Assembly (NCBI RefSeq): GCF_002741105.1
Contig: NZ_NIQU01000001.1
Coordinates: 1,116,001 to 1,180,000 of the forward strand
DNA length: 64,000 bases
Reading direction: 5' to 3'
Origin: Pseudomonas sediminis
GTDB lineage: Bacteria > Pseudomonadota > Gammaproteobacteria > Pseudomonadales > Pseudomonadaceae
The notes under the pieces are model-generated. The model was given only the letters and a program-made list of their open reading frames with translations. It was not told the origin of the DNA and searched no databases. Each line of letters opens with the position of its first letter. Positions within the stretch are counted from its first letter, which is position 1. Positions 49,069 to 57,478 of this stretch are shown here, in pieces. The translations under genes were made by a program, and so were the position numbers.

Positions 49069-50129
49069 TGCGCACCTCCCGGCGCGTTGCGCCGCCAGCG
49101 TTGCAACATCACCAGCAGTAGCACGGCGATCAACCCAAGCAGGAGGAAGAACAGGTAGCGCGGCAGCAACTGCCACCACCAGTCGAACAGCTTGGCGAAG
49201 AGCATGATCAACGCGAAAACCAGGCCGGTGTTGACCACCTCGCCCCAGCCGCGGCGAATGCCGAGCCATATCGTCAACCCGGCGAGGACGAAACCGAGCG
49301 TCTGGTAGAACGCCTCGATCCAGCCCGTCGACCAGTCGAGATAGCTGCCGCCTCCCCAGTAGGACAGCACCAGCACCGGACCGAGCAAGTAGAGCAGCCC
49401 CACTACTCGGTAGCAGGCGGCAAAGCCCGAATAACGCCGCTGCTCAAGCACTTGCGGCACGAGCAACAGCGCCGCCAGCGGTATGAACAGCTCCGGCCGT
49501 TCACCCAGCGACCACCAGTGCCAGCCCGCCCAATCACCCAGGCGAGCCGCGACGAACAGGCCGAAGCAGAGCAATGCCACCACCAGCAACAGACGCTGGC
49601 GGCATTGATAAGCCAATAGCAGCGCCAACGCTCCCCAGGGCAGCAGGGCCTTGTCCGACGGCGTGATATTGAAGATCTGCCCGAGCATCGACAGGTTCAG
49701 CACGAAGCAGACGAATGCCAGCACCGAGGCCAGCTTGGCGTAATAACCCGAAGTGTCGCGAGCCTGCAGCCAAAAGCACAGCAGCAGGCTGCCCAGGGTA
49801 CTGCCTACCAAGATGGCGACCTGCGCGAAGGCGTCGAAAAGTCCCCAGAACTGGTAGAACAGAAAGAATAATCCTGCCGCCAGCGCCAGCGCGCCGAACA
49901 GTGAGGCCAGGCGCATCCCCAGTGAGAGCTGGCGTGCGCGAGCATCGGCGTCGATATCCAGCGCCTGGCGAAAGTGCGCCAGCAACTGGCGATGATGGTC
50001 GGTGACGGCCTGTTCCTGTGCAGCGCTCAGTTGCAACACCTGCTCCTGGCGCAACTCCGCCAGCTCCTCGCGGAAGGCCGCGATGCGAGCGGCACGCTGT
50101 TGCGCCTGCTCACGCTCGAGATCGGACAT
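49065..50129 (-). CDS. DUF2157 family integral membrane protein
   Basis: The 354-residue product has a charged N-terminal coiled region of about 75 residues and then about ten hydrophobic segments, beginning MRLASLFGALALAAGLFFLFY. That is the DUF2157 layout. I chose the ATG at 50129 because GGGAG lies six bases upstream. It is translationally coupled to the DUF4824 gene; the two likely form one membrane complex of unknown role. Confidence 0.8.
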   Translation of the reverse strand: MSDLEREQAQQRAARIAAFREELAELRQEQVLQLSAAQEQAVTDHHRQLLAHFRQALDIDADARARQLSLGMRLASLFGALALAAGLFFLFYQFWGLFDAFAQVAILVGSTLGSLLLCFWLQARDTSGYYAKLASVLAFVCFVLNLSMLGQIFNITPSDKALLPWGALALLLAYQCRQRLLLVVALLCFGLFVAARLGDWAGWHWWSLGERPELFIPLAALLLVPQVLEQRRYSGFAACYRVVGLLYLLGPVLVLSYWGGGSYLDWSTGWIEAFYQTLGFVLAGLTIWLGIRRGWGEVVNTGLVFALIMLFAKLFDWWWQLLPRYLFFLLLGLIAVLLLVMLQRWRRNAPGGAQ

Positions 50130-50173
50130 GGGCACTCCCTGGCAAATGACTGCCCACAGCCTAGCAGGCCGGA

Positions 50174-50608
50174 CTAGGTCGTGAGCAAGCGCTCCAGCGC
50201 AGCACGCAAGGTCTCGGGGATCGCTACTGGGCGATTGCTCGTCCGGTCGACGAACACATGCACGAAGCGCCCAGCGGCACAGGCCTGATCCTCGCCGGCC
50301 TTGAAAATCGCCAGCTCGTACTGCACCGAACTGTTACCCAGCTTGCCGACGCGCAGCCCCACCTCGATGGCATCGGGGAAGGCGATGGAGGCGAAGTAGT
50401 CGCAAGCCGAGCTGACCACGAAGCCGACCACTTCCCCGCCATGGATATCCAGACCACCCTCGGCGATCAGGTAGGCATTCACCGCGCTGTCGAAGTAGCT
50501 GTAGTAGGTCACGTTGTTGACGTGGCCGTAGATGTCGTTGTCGTGCCAGCGCGTGGTGATCGGCTGGAAGTGACGGTAGTCGCCACGCAGGTGTTGGGGT
50601 TGGCTCAT
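50174..50608 (-). CDS. Acyl-CoA thioesterase (4HBT, YbgC-like)
   Basis: The 144-residue hotdog protein has the 4-hydroxybenzoyl-CoA thioesterase signature [20 protein letters not shown] with the catalytic aspartate. It probably releases CoA from short acyl-CoA or hydroxyacyl-CoA. AAGGA precedes the ATG. It is the first of a run of minus-strand acyl-CoA genes; the gap to the alcohol dehydrogenase is filled by a repeat pair, so it may be transcribed with the downstream genes or alone. Confidence 0.88.
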   Translation of the reverse strand: MSQPQHLRGDYRHFQPITTRWHDNDIYGHVNNVTYYSYFDSAVNAYLIAEGGLDIHGGEVVGFVVSSACDYFASIAFPDAIEVGLRVGKLGNSSVQYELAIFKAGEDQACAAGRFVHVFVDRTSNRPVAIPETLRAALERLLTT

Positions 50609-50630
50609 CGAGGGTCCTTGGGGTGGCTTC

Positions 50631-50690
50631 GGTGCGCGCGGCGCACCCTACGGCGAAATAACGCCGAGCGTAGGGTGCGCCATACGCACC
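50631..50690. repeat. GTAGGGTGCGC-family inverted repeat pair
   Basis: GGTGCGCGCGGCGCACCCTAC (50631-50651) faces GTAGGGTGCGCCATACGCACC (50670-50690), tail to tail, with a small GGCG/CGCC hairpin in the 18-base centre. It fills the gap between the thioesterase and alcohol dehydrogenase genes. Confidence 0.88.
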
Positions 50691-50705
50691 AATGGCAATC
50701 TGGTT

Positions 50706-51869
50706 TCAGTAAGCAGCCTGATAAATGGCCAGCGCCTGCTGCTCGTTCATCTCGCGCGGATTGTTCACCAGCAGACGCTGCTGCAGCATGGCGTCCGCCG
50801 CCAGCGTGGGCAACATGGCTTCGCTCACTCCGGCGTCGCGCAACCGCGTCGGCAGGCCGCTGCGCTGACTGAAGCCGGCCAGGGCCTCGATCAGTTGCTC
50901 GGTCTGCGCCGCTGCACTGCCGGCCCGCAACTGCTCGCCCAATACCAGCGGCGCCAGCTCGGCATACAGCGGCGCGGCCGCTGGTGCGTTGAACGCCAGT
51001 ACCTGCGGTAGCACCAAGGCGTTGGACAACCCGTGAGGAATATGGAAATGCCCGCCCAAGGGATAGGCCAGGGCATGCACCGCCGCCACTGGCGCGTTGG
51101 CGAAGGCCTGTCCAGCCAGGCAGGCACCGAGCAACATGGCCTGACGCGCCTCGCGGTTGCTGCCGTTACTCACTACCTCATCGAGGTTGGCCGCAAGCAG
51201 ACGCAGCGCTTCGCGCGCCAGCAAGTCGGAAAGCGGGTTCTTCTTCAGCGCACTGGTGTAGGCCTCGATGGCATGCACCATGGCGTCGATGCCGGTGGCG
51301 GCGGTGACCGTCGCCGGCAGGCCGAGAGTCAGGTCGGCATCGAGCAGAGCCAGATCCGGCAGCAGCAGCGGCGAAACCACACCCATCTTGGTGGTCTCGC
51401 CGGTGGTGACGATGGCGATTGGCGTCACTTCCGAGCCAGTGCCGGCGGTGGTCGGCACCTGAATCAGTGGTAGACGCCGACCGCGGGCATTGCCCACACC
51501 GTAGATCTCGCTCAGCGCCTGGCCGCAGTCGGGATACGCCAGCAGCGCCACCAGTTTGGCCACATCCATCGAGCTGCCACCACCGAAGCCGACCACCAGT
51601 TCGGCCTGCAACTCACGAGCCTGCGCCACAGCGGCCAGCACCACAGCTTCCGGCGGGTCGGCCAGTACCTGATCGAATATCCGCACGTTCATGCCAGCGC
51701 GAGAAAATCCTGGCAGCAGCGGTTCCAGCAGACCGAGACGGGTGATGCCGGGATCGGTGACGATCAGCACGCGCCGGGCGTCGCGCTCGCGGCAGAGTTC
51801 GGCCAGACGCAGACTGGCGCCGGACTCGCAAAGAATCTGCGCGGTGGTGGCGAAGCTGAATGGGTGCAT
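50706..51869 (-). CDS. Iron-containing alcohol dehydrogenase
   Basis: The 387-residue product is a group III dehydrogenase: VVGFGGGSSMDVAKL binds NAD(P), and the metal region includes GIDAMVHAIEAYTS and HGLSNALVLPQVL with the iron ligands. The substrate could be a medium or long-chain alcohol, or a 1,3-diol type compound. I chose the ATG at 51869 because GAGGAGC lies upstream and the frame before it is part of a repeat. It lies downstream of the acyl-CoA dehydrogenase gene on the same strand with a repeat cluster between. Confidence 0.93.
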   Translation of the reverse strand: MHPFSFATTAQILCESGASLRLAELCRERDARRVLIVTDPGITRLGLLEPLLPGFSRAGMNVRIFDQVLADPPEAVVLAAVAQARELQAELVVGFGGGSSMDVAKLVALLAYPDCGQALSEIYGVGNARGRRLPLIQVPTTAGTGSEVTPIAIVTTGETTKMGVVSPLLLPDLALLDADLTLGLPATVTAATGIDAMVHAIEAYTSALKKNPLSDLLAREALRLLAANLDEVVSNGSNREARQAMLLGACLAGQAFANAPVAAVHALAYPLGGHFHIPHGLSNALVLPQVLAFNAPAAAPLYAELAPLVLGEQLRAGSAAAQTEQLIEALAGFSQRSGLPTRLRDAGVSEAMLPTLAADAMLQQRLLVNNPREMNEQQALAIYQAAY

Positions 51870-51885
51870 GGGTGCTCCTCTTTTT

Positions 51886-51910
51886 GTAGCCCGGATGAAA
51901 TCCGAGGTAG
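51886..51910. repeat. GTAGCCCGGAT-type palindromic repeat
   Basis: GTAGCCCGGATGAAATCCGAGG contains CCGGAT and ATCCGAGG as arms. This short motif is another common Pseudomonas intergenic repeat and lies in the leader of the alcohol dehydrogenase gene. Confidence 0.6.
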
Positions 51911-51931
51911 ATCGTGCAATCGGTGGCAGAT

Positions 51932-51995
51932 GGTGCGCACAGCGCACCCTACGTACGAGGCGCACCCTGAAGACGTAGGGTGCGCCGTGCGCACC
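51932..51995. repeat. GTAGGGTGCGC-family inverted repeat pair with a third partial copy
   Basis: GGTGCGCACAGCGCACCCTAC (51932-51952) faces GTAGGGTGCGCCGTGCGCACC (51975-51995). Between them GGCGCACCCT is a partial third copy. It separates the alcohol dehydrogenase and acyl-CoA dehydrogenase genes. Confidence 0.88.
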
Positions 51996-52006
51996 AATAA
52001 CCCGCG

Positions 52007-53797
52007 TTAGAACGCGAAACTGTCCTCATCCATGGCCATCAGGCACTGCGAACCACCCAGCAGGGCTTCGCGGTGTGCACTGGCTCGCGGCAGTACACGG
52101 CGCAGATAAAAATCGGCGCTGTGCAATTTGGCCTGGTAGAACGCCGCCTCGCCGCTGCCCGTTTCCAGGACATCCTGCGCCCGCGCCGCCGCTTGCAGCC
52201 AGAAACCGGCGAGCAGCACATAAGCCGAGTACTGGAGAAAATCCACCGAAGTAGCGCCGATCTCCTGCGGGTCGCGCTGACAGACGGCAATCACTTCTGC
52301 GCTTAGCTCGCGCCATTCACCCAGACGTGCCTGCACGACGGTCGCCATACCCTTCAGCGTCGGGCGCTCTGCCTGGGCATCGCACAGCGCGCTGAACTCG
52401 GCCTGCAGCGCAGACAGCTCAGCCCCACCGTCGCCGAGCAACTTGCGGCGGATATAGTCCAGCGCTTGGATGCCGTTGGTACCCTCGTATAGCTGGGTGA
52501 TGCGACTGTCGCGCATCAGTTGTTCCATGCCCCACTCGCGGATGAAGCCGTGGCCGCCATAGACCTGCACGCCATGGCTGGCTACTTCCTGGCCCATGTC
52601 GGTGAAGAACGCCTTGACGATAGGGATCAGCAGCGCCGCGCGCTTACCGGCCGCCTTACATGCCTCGGCCGACTCGGCGCCATGCTCCAGGTCGAGCTGG
52701 TGCGCGGTGTAGGCGGCGAGCATGCGGCTGCCCTCGACCAGGGTCTTCTGCGTCAGCAGCATGCGCCGCACATCGGGGTGAACGATGATCGGATCGGCCG
52801 CCTTGTCCGGCGCCTGCACGCCGGTCAGTCCCCGCGACTGCAGGCGCTCACGGGCATAACGCAGCGCGCCCTGGAAGGCTGCCTCGCCTATCCCCAAGCC
52901 TTGCAGGCCGACCTGAAAGCGCGCGTCGTTCATCATGGTGAACATGCAGGCCAGGCCCTGGTTGGCTTCGCCTACCAACCAGCCGGTGGCGCCGTCGAAG
53001 TTCATCACGCAGGTGGAGGCGCCCTTGATGCCCATCTTGTGCTCGATAGCGCCGCAGCTCAGCGCATTGCGTTCACCCGGTGTGCCGTCGGTGGCAGCGA
53101 CAAATTTCGGTACCAGCAGCAGCGAAATGCCCTTCACGCCAGCAGGTGCATCCGGCAGACGCGCCAGCACCAGATGGATGATGTTCTCCGACAGATCCTG
53201 TTCGCCGCCGCTGATAAAGATCTTGCTACCGCTGACGCGATAGCTACCGTCGGCCTGCGGCTCGGCGCGGGTGCGCAGCAGAGCCAGGTCGGTGCCGGCC
53301 TGCGGCTCGGTCAGGCACATGGTGCCCGTCCACTGACCGCTGACCAGCTTGCCCAGATACTGCTGCTTCAACGCTTCGCTGCCGTGCCTGTGCAGCGCCA
53401 GCACGGCGCCCTCGGTCAGCCCGGAGTAGACGCGGAACGACAACGACGCGCCCATCAGCATCTCGTGAAAGGCGAAGGCCACCAGTTGTGGGAAGCCCTG
53501 GCCGCCATATTCCACCGGCCCGGTCATGCTTGCCCAGCCGTTGTCCACGTATTGCCGGTAGGCCTCGGCAAAGCCCTTGGGCGTGCTGACCTGGCCGTTT
53601 TCCAGGTGACAACCCTCCTCATCGCTGTTGCGATTGAGCGGCGCGACCTCGCCTGCGGCAAAGGCCGCAGCCTCCTCCAGCACACCGTCGATCAACTCGC
53701 GATCCAGGCCGTTACCCAGACGCTCGCAGTGGCCGGCAGCGTCGAACAGTTCGTGCAGCACGAAGCGCATATCGCGCAAAGGCGCCTGATAGCTCAT
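52007..53797 (-). CDS. Acyl-CoA dehydrogenase (long form)
   Basis: The 596-residue flavoenzyme oxidises acyl-CoA to trans-2-enoyl-CoA. It has the ACAD signatures MCLTEPQAGTDLALLRT and QLYEGTNGIQALDYIRRKL, and is longer than the 380-residue classic enzymes because of a C-terminal extra domain, like bacterial FadE-type proteins used for medium-chain substrates. Its start overlaps the 3-hydroxyacyl-CoA dehydrogenase stop by four bases. With that gene it encodes two steps of a beta-oxidation route; no hydratase or thiolase is in the cluster. Confidence 0.95.
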   Translation of the reverse strand: MSYQAPLRDMRFVLHELFDAAGHCERLGNGLDRELIDGVLEEAAAFAAGEVAPLNRNSDEEGCHLENGQVSTPKGFAEAYRQYVDNGWASMTGPVEYGGQGFPQLVAFAFHEMLMGASLSFRVYSGLTEGAVLALHRHGSEALKQQYLGKLVSGQWTGTMCLTEPQAGTDLALLRTRAEPQADGSYRVSGSKIFISGGEQDLSENIIHLVLARLPDAPAGVKGISLLLVPKFVAATDGTPGERNALSCGAIEHKMGIKGASTCVMNFDGATGWLVGEANQGLACMFTMMNDARFQVGLQGLGIGEAAFQGALRYARERLQSRGLTGVQAPDKAADPIIVHPDVRRMLLTQKTLVEGSRMLAAYTAHQLDLEHGAESAEACKAAGKRAALLIPIVKAFFTDMGQEVASHGVQVYGGHGFIREWGMEQLMRDSRITQLYEGTNGIQALDYIRRKLLGDGGAELSALQAEFSALCDAQAERPTLKGMATVVQARLGEWRELSAEVIAVCQRDPQEIGATSVDFLQYSAYVLLAGFWLQAAARAQDVLETGSGEAAFYQAKLHSADFYLRRVLPRASAHREALLGGSQCLMAMDEDSFAF

Positions 53798-55035
53798 ACC
53801 CGGCCCTCCTGCACGTCGCTGAAGCGCTTGTTATCGGCAGCCAGCCGCTCGATCAGCGCCGCCGATTGCCAATGCGCGCCGAAGCGCTCGGTCAGTTGCA
53901 ACAGACGCTGGTGAATCGCAGCGACACCCTCGCCGTCGGCCCAGCTCATCGGGCCGCCACGCTCGGCGGGAAAGCCGTAACCGTTGAGATAGACCAGATC
54001 GATGTCGTGGCTAGTGGCGGCGATGTTCTCCTCGAGAATCTTCGCCCCCTCGTTGACCAGTGCCAGCATGCAGCGCTCGAGAATCTCCTCGTTGCCGATA
54101 TCACGGCGACTGAAGCCCAGGCGCTCCGATTGCATCTGCACCAGCCCGTCGACGACCGGGTCATGCTCGGCCTGGCGGCTGCCGGGCGCATACAGGTAAT
54201 AGCCTTTGCCGCTCTTCTGGCCGAAGCGGCCCAGTTCGCACAGGCGGTTGTCCACCTGTACCGCCGGGTCGTCCTGGCCCTGGCCGGACAGTTCACGGGC
54301 ACGCCATTCCAGGTCGATGCCGACCACGTCGTACATGCGAAACGGCCCCATGGCGAAGCCGGAGCCCTGCAGCGCCGCGTCCACCTGGTGCGGCCAGGCG
54401 CCTTCGAGCAGCAGCATGCGCGCCTCACGCACGTAGGTGTGCAGCATGCGGTTGCCGATAAAACCGTGGCAGTTACCGGCCACCACCGCCACCTTGCCCA
54501 TGCGCTCGCCCAGCTCTTGAGCGGCGTCCAGCACGGCTGGCGCGGTCTTGCCTCCGCGGACGATCTCCAGCAGCTTCATGATGTGCGCCGGGCTGAAGAA
54601 GTGCAGGCCCAGCACGGCTTCCGGCCGAGTGGTGACGGCGGCGATGGCATCGATATCCAGCGCCGAGGTGTTGCTGGCGAGAATCGCGCCGGGCTTCATC
54701 ACCGCGTCCAGCTCGCGGAAGATGCGCTGCTTGAGTTCGAGGTTTTCATACACCGCTTCGATCACCAGGTCGGCGTCGGCCAGCGCCGCATAGCTGTCCA
54801 CCGCTTCGATACGTGCGCGTCGCGCTGCCGCTTCCAGTGAGTCGATACGACCCTTGGCGACGTTATGCGCCCAGGTTTCCTCGGCCATCGCCAGGCCCTG
54901 CTCGACCATCTGCGGATTGTTATCCAGCCACAGCACGCGCAAGCCGGCATTGGCCAGGCTGATGACAATACCGCGGCCCATGGTGCCGGCGCCGATCACA
55001 GCGGCACAGCGAAGCGGCGAGACGACTTTGTTCAT
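53794..55035 (-). CDS. 3-hydroxyacyl-CoA dehydrogenase
   Basis: The 413-residue NAD enzyme oxidises 3-hydroxyacyl-CoA to 3-ketoacyl-CoA. It has AAVIGAGTMGRGIVISLANAG at the Rossmann start, LGLHFFSPAHIMKLLEIVRG, and the helical dimerisation domain twice (FGQKSGKGYYLY and YGFPAERGGPM). It lacks an enoyl-CoA hydratase domain, so it is shorter than FadB. AGAGGA lies upstream. It starts the minus-strand unit, facing the LysR regulator across 241 bases. Confidence 0.94.
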   Translation of the reverse strand: MNKVVSPLRCAAVIGAGTMGRGIVISLANAGLRVLWLDNNPQMVEQGLAMAEETWAHNVAKGRIDSLEAAARRARIEAVDSYAALADADLVIEAVYENLELKQRIFRELDAVMKPGAILASNTSALDIDAIAAVTTRPEAVLGLHFFSPAHIMKLLEIVRGGKTAPAVLDAAQELGERMGKVAVVAGNCHGFIGNRMLHTYVREARMLLLEGAWPHQVDAALQGSGFAMGPFRMYDVVGIDLEWRARELSGQGQDDPAVQVDNRLCELGRFGQKSGKGYYLYAPGSRQAEHDPVVDGLVQMQSERLGFSRRDIGNEEILERCMLALVNEGAKILEENIAATSHDIDLVYLNGYGFPAERGGPMSWADGEGVAAIHQRLLQLTERFGAHWQSAALIERLAADNKRFSDVQEGRV

Positions 55036-55067
55036 TGTTGTTCCTCTCGTGCACGAACAGGCTGGGC

Positions 55068-55203
55068 CCCCTTAAAAACTACCTGCGTTGTCATCGCTGC
55101 GTTAAAAACAGGCTCAAAATGCTCATTTACAACCCGTAAACTCCGCTTTTTCGCCTGTTTTCGCCTTGCGCTGACTGCCTCGCCTACGTTTTTAAAGGCA
55201 CCC
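55068..55203. repeat. 136-bp symmetric palindromic element, MITE-like
   Basis: The ends are inverted: CCTTAAAAACTACCTGCG on the left and CGCCTACGTTTTTAAAGG on the right, near-complementary. The inner part (55105-55161) is a second, larger imperfect palindrome, AAAACAGGCTCAAAATGC... with GCTTTTTCGCCTGTTTT, closing on TTTACAACCCGTAAA. There is no open frame. It is AT-richer than its surroundings and fills most of the promoter region between the dehydrogenase and its LysR regulator. Confidence 0.7.
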
Positions 55204-55276
55204 AGAAGCTTGGGTCACGATAAGCAAGCCGCTACTATTTTTGAAATTTAGTCTTGTGATACAACGTATTCAGCAG

Positions 55277-56176
55277 ATGAATTTCAGCAATTTCGACCTC
55301 AACCTGCTGCGGGTGCTGGACGCTCTGCTGCGCGAGCAGAACGTGTCGCGCGCCGCCGAGCGCCTGTCCTTGAGCCAGCCCGCCGTGAGCAATGCGCTGG
55401 GGCGCCTGCGCGAGCTGCTCGGCGACCCGCTGCTGGTGCGCGTGGGCCGGCGCATGCAACCGACGCCACGAGCACTGGCGCTGGAAGCCCCGATCCGCAG
55501 CGCCCTGCGCCAATTGGAACAGAGCCTGAGCGCCGGCGAGACCTTCGAGCCGGGCGAAAGCCGCCAGCGCTTTTGCATCGCCGTCACCGACTACGTGGAG
55601 CTGGTATGCATGCCGCGCCTGCTCGAGCGCATCAGCCATAAAGCGCCGGGCATCGGCATCGACATTCGCCACCTCAGCCCGAGCCTGCCGATGGAGGCGC
55701 TGGACAAGGGCGAGCTGGATCTGGTGCTGGGCCGCTTCGACGAGATGCCGGCGCGCTTCGCCCGTCACCACTGGATGAGCGAGACACTCAAGCTGGCGGT
55801 ACACCGCGATCATCCGCTGCTGCGCCAGGGCAATCTGGATCTGGATACCTTCCTGCGCCTGCGCCACCTTTGGGTGCATGGTGGGCAGACCCGCGGCATG
55901 GTCGATCAATGGCTGGGGGAACAGGGGCTGTCGCGGCAGATTCTCTACACCACACCGAACTACCTGCAGGCGGCGCATATCGTCGCTGGCAGCGAGCTGG
56001 CGGCAGTGCTGCCCACCGCCCTCGCCCGACATTTCGCCACGCTGCTGCCACTGCAGTTGTTCGACCTGCCCTTCACCCTCGGGCCTTTCCATCTGGAGGT
56101 AGTCAGCCTGGCACAACGCCAACGCGATGCCGCGCTGCAATGGCTGATCGAGGAGATCGTCGCGGTGGCGGGATGA
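55277..56176 (+). CDS. LysR-type transcriptional regulator
   Basis: The 299-residue product starts MNFSNFDLNLLRVLDALLRE, has the helix-turn-helix SRAAERLSLSQPAVSNALGR and a NodD/LinR-like effector domain. I chose the ATG at 55277, the conserved beginning; the ribosome site is weak. It is divergent from the fatty acyl-CoA genes and a natural candidate for their regulator. The gap is largely filled by the palindromic element, which would then separate operator and promoters. It ends eight bases before the convergent transporter gene. Confidence 0.92.
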   Translation: MNFSNFDLNLLRVLDALLREQNVSRAAERLSLSQPAVSNALGRLRELLGDPLLVRVGRRMQPTPRALALEAPIRSALRQLEQSLSAGETFEPGESRQRFCIAVTDYVELVCMPRLLERISHKAPGIGIDIRHLSPSLPMEALDKGELDLVLGRFDEMPARFARHHWMSETLKLAVHRDHPLLRQGNLDLDTFLRLRHLWVHGGQTRGMVDQWLGEQGLSRQILYTTPNYLQAAHIVAGSELAAVLPTALARHFATLLPLQLFDLPFTLGPFHLEVVSLAQRQRDAALQWLIEEIVAVAG

Positions 56177-56184
56177 TTACCCAG

Positions 56185-57477
56185 TCACCCGTCCTGTCTT
56201 TCCGCCTGCCTATCGGCGCGTCCGCCCAGATACCAACCTAACATTCCCCACAGCGCTGCACAGAGAGCACCGACCATGGCCACCAGCCAGGCGCCGTGGC
56301 CGAGCATGTCCAGCCCGGCCTTGGCCCAGCCGCTGAGGGCATCGCCACCGCGATAGACCACGGTGTCGATGAAGTTCTTCGCCTTGTACTTGCTCTCGGC
56401 GTCGAGCGGGGCGAAGAGCATTTCCCGCCCCGGCCGCACGAAGGCATACTCACCAATACGCCGCACGATCATCAGCCCAGCCAACATGGCGAAAGTCGGC
56501 GCCAGCGCCAGGCCGATAAAGCCCAGACACACCAGTGCCGGTACTAGCGACAGCAACACACGTACGCCCAGCTTCTGCGCCACCCGCCCGGTGATGAACA
56601 ACTGCGCAGCCAGGGCACCGGCCTGCACGACGAAATCGATCACACCGAACACCTTCACCTGGGCGGCGCGATCCGGGAACAGCTCAGCCACCAGGCGCGC
56701 CTGCTCGAAATAGAGAAAGGTGCTCACCGAGGTGAGCAGCAAAATGAACGCGCCGATACCCAGCAGGTAACGCGAACCGAGCATACGCGTCAGCCCGCTG
56801 AACGGATTGCCTGACACCGGCCTGCGCGGGCTCTCGTTGGCTGCCCCTGCAGACCGCCCGGCGCCCTGTCGCTCGCGCCACTCCATCAGGTAACGCTTGA
56901 GCGCCATGGCCGCACCGAGCAGCACGGCGGCCATCAGCATCAACCCGGACTCACCGATAGCGCCGATCAACAAGGCGCTCAACAGCGGTCCACAGAGCCC
57001 ACCAACGCTAGCGCCTGCAGCAATGAAGGCGAACAGCCGCCGCGCCTGGGCGCCATCGAACACGTCGGCCATCAGGCTCCAGGCCACCGAGACGACGAAC
57101 AGGTTGTAGACCGAGATCCACACGTAGAACACCCGCGCCAGCCATACGCTGTCGTGGTCGATGCGAAACAGCAGGACGAAGGCCAGCAAGTTGAGGCAGA
57201 AGAAGCCGTATACCCAGTCGATGAAATGGATACGCGGGACTTTCGAGTTGAGCCAGGCGAACAGCGGCACCGCCAGCAGCATGACGACAAAGGTCGCGGT
57301 GAACAGCCACTGCAGATTGTTCACACCACCGGTGATGCCCATCGCCTCACGGATCGGCCGCAACATGAAATAGCCGGCGAACAGACAGAAGAACAAGGCA
57401 AAACCGGCCAGCACCGCAGCCAGCTCCTCACCTTCGGCATTGATCGCACGCGCCAGGCGCCGGGTGAGCGCCTGCAT
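56185..57477 (-). CDS. NTP/NDP-exchange-like (MFS-fold) membrane transporter
   Basis: The 430-residue protein has about 12 hydrophobic helices, and the start RPIREAMGITGGVNNLQWLF with later FVRPGREMLFAPLDAESKYKAKNF resembles ATP:ADP antiporter (NTT/Npt1) family proteins of free-living bacteria, whose substrate is not known. A disordered linker of about 25 residues lies between the halves. The start is one base from the stop of the aldo/keto reductase gene upstream, so they are co-transcribed. Confidence 0.82.
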   Translation of the reverse strand: MQALTRRLARAINAEGEELAAVLAGFALFFCLFAGYFMLRPIREAMGITGGVNNLQWLFTATFVVMLLAVPLFAWLNSKVPRIHFIDWVYGFFCLNLLAFVLLFRIDHDSVWLARVFYVWISVYNLFVVSVAWSLMADVFDGAQARRLFAFIAAGASVGGLCGPLLSALLIGAIGESGLMLMAAVLLGAAMALKRYLMEWRERQGAGRSAGAANESPRRPVSGNPFSGLTRMLGSRYLLGIGAFILLLTSVSTFLYFEQARLVAELFPDRAAQVKVFGVIDFVVQAGALAAQLFITGRVAQKLGVRVLLSLVPALVCLGFIGLALAPTFAMLAGLMIVRRIGEYAFVRPGREMLFAPLDAESKYKAKNFIDTVVYRGGDALSGWAKAGLDMLGHGAWLVAMVGALCAALWGMLGWYLGGRADRQAERQDG

Positions 57478-57478
57478 C

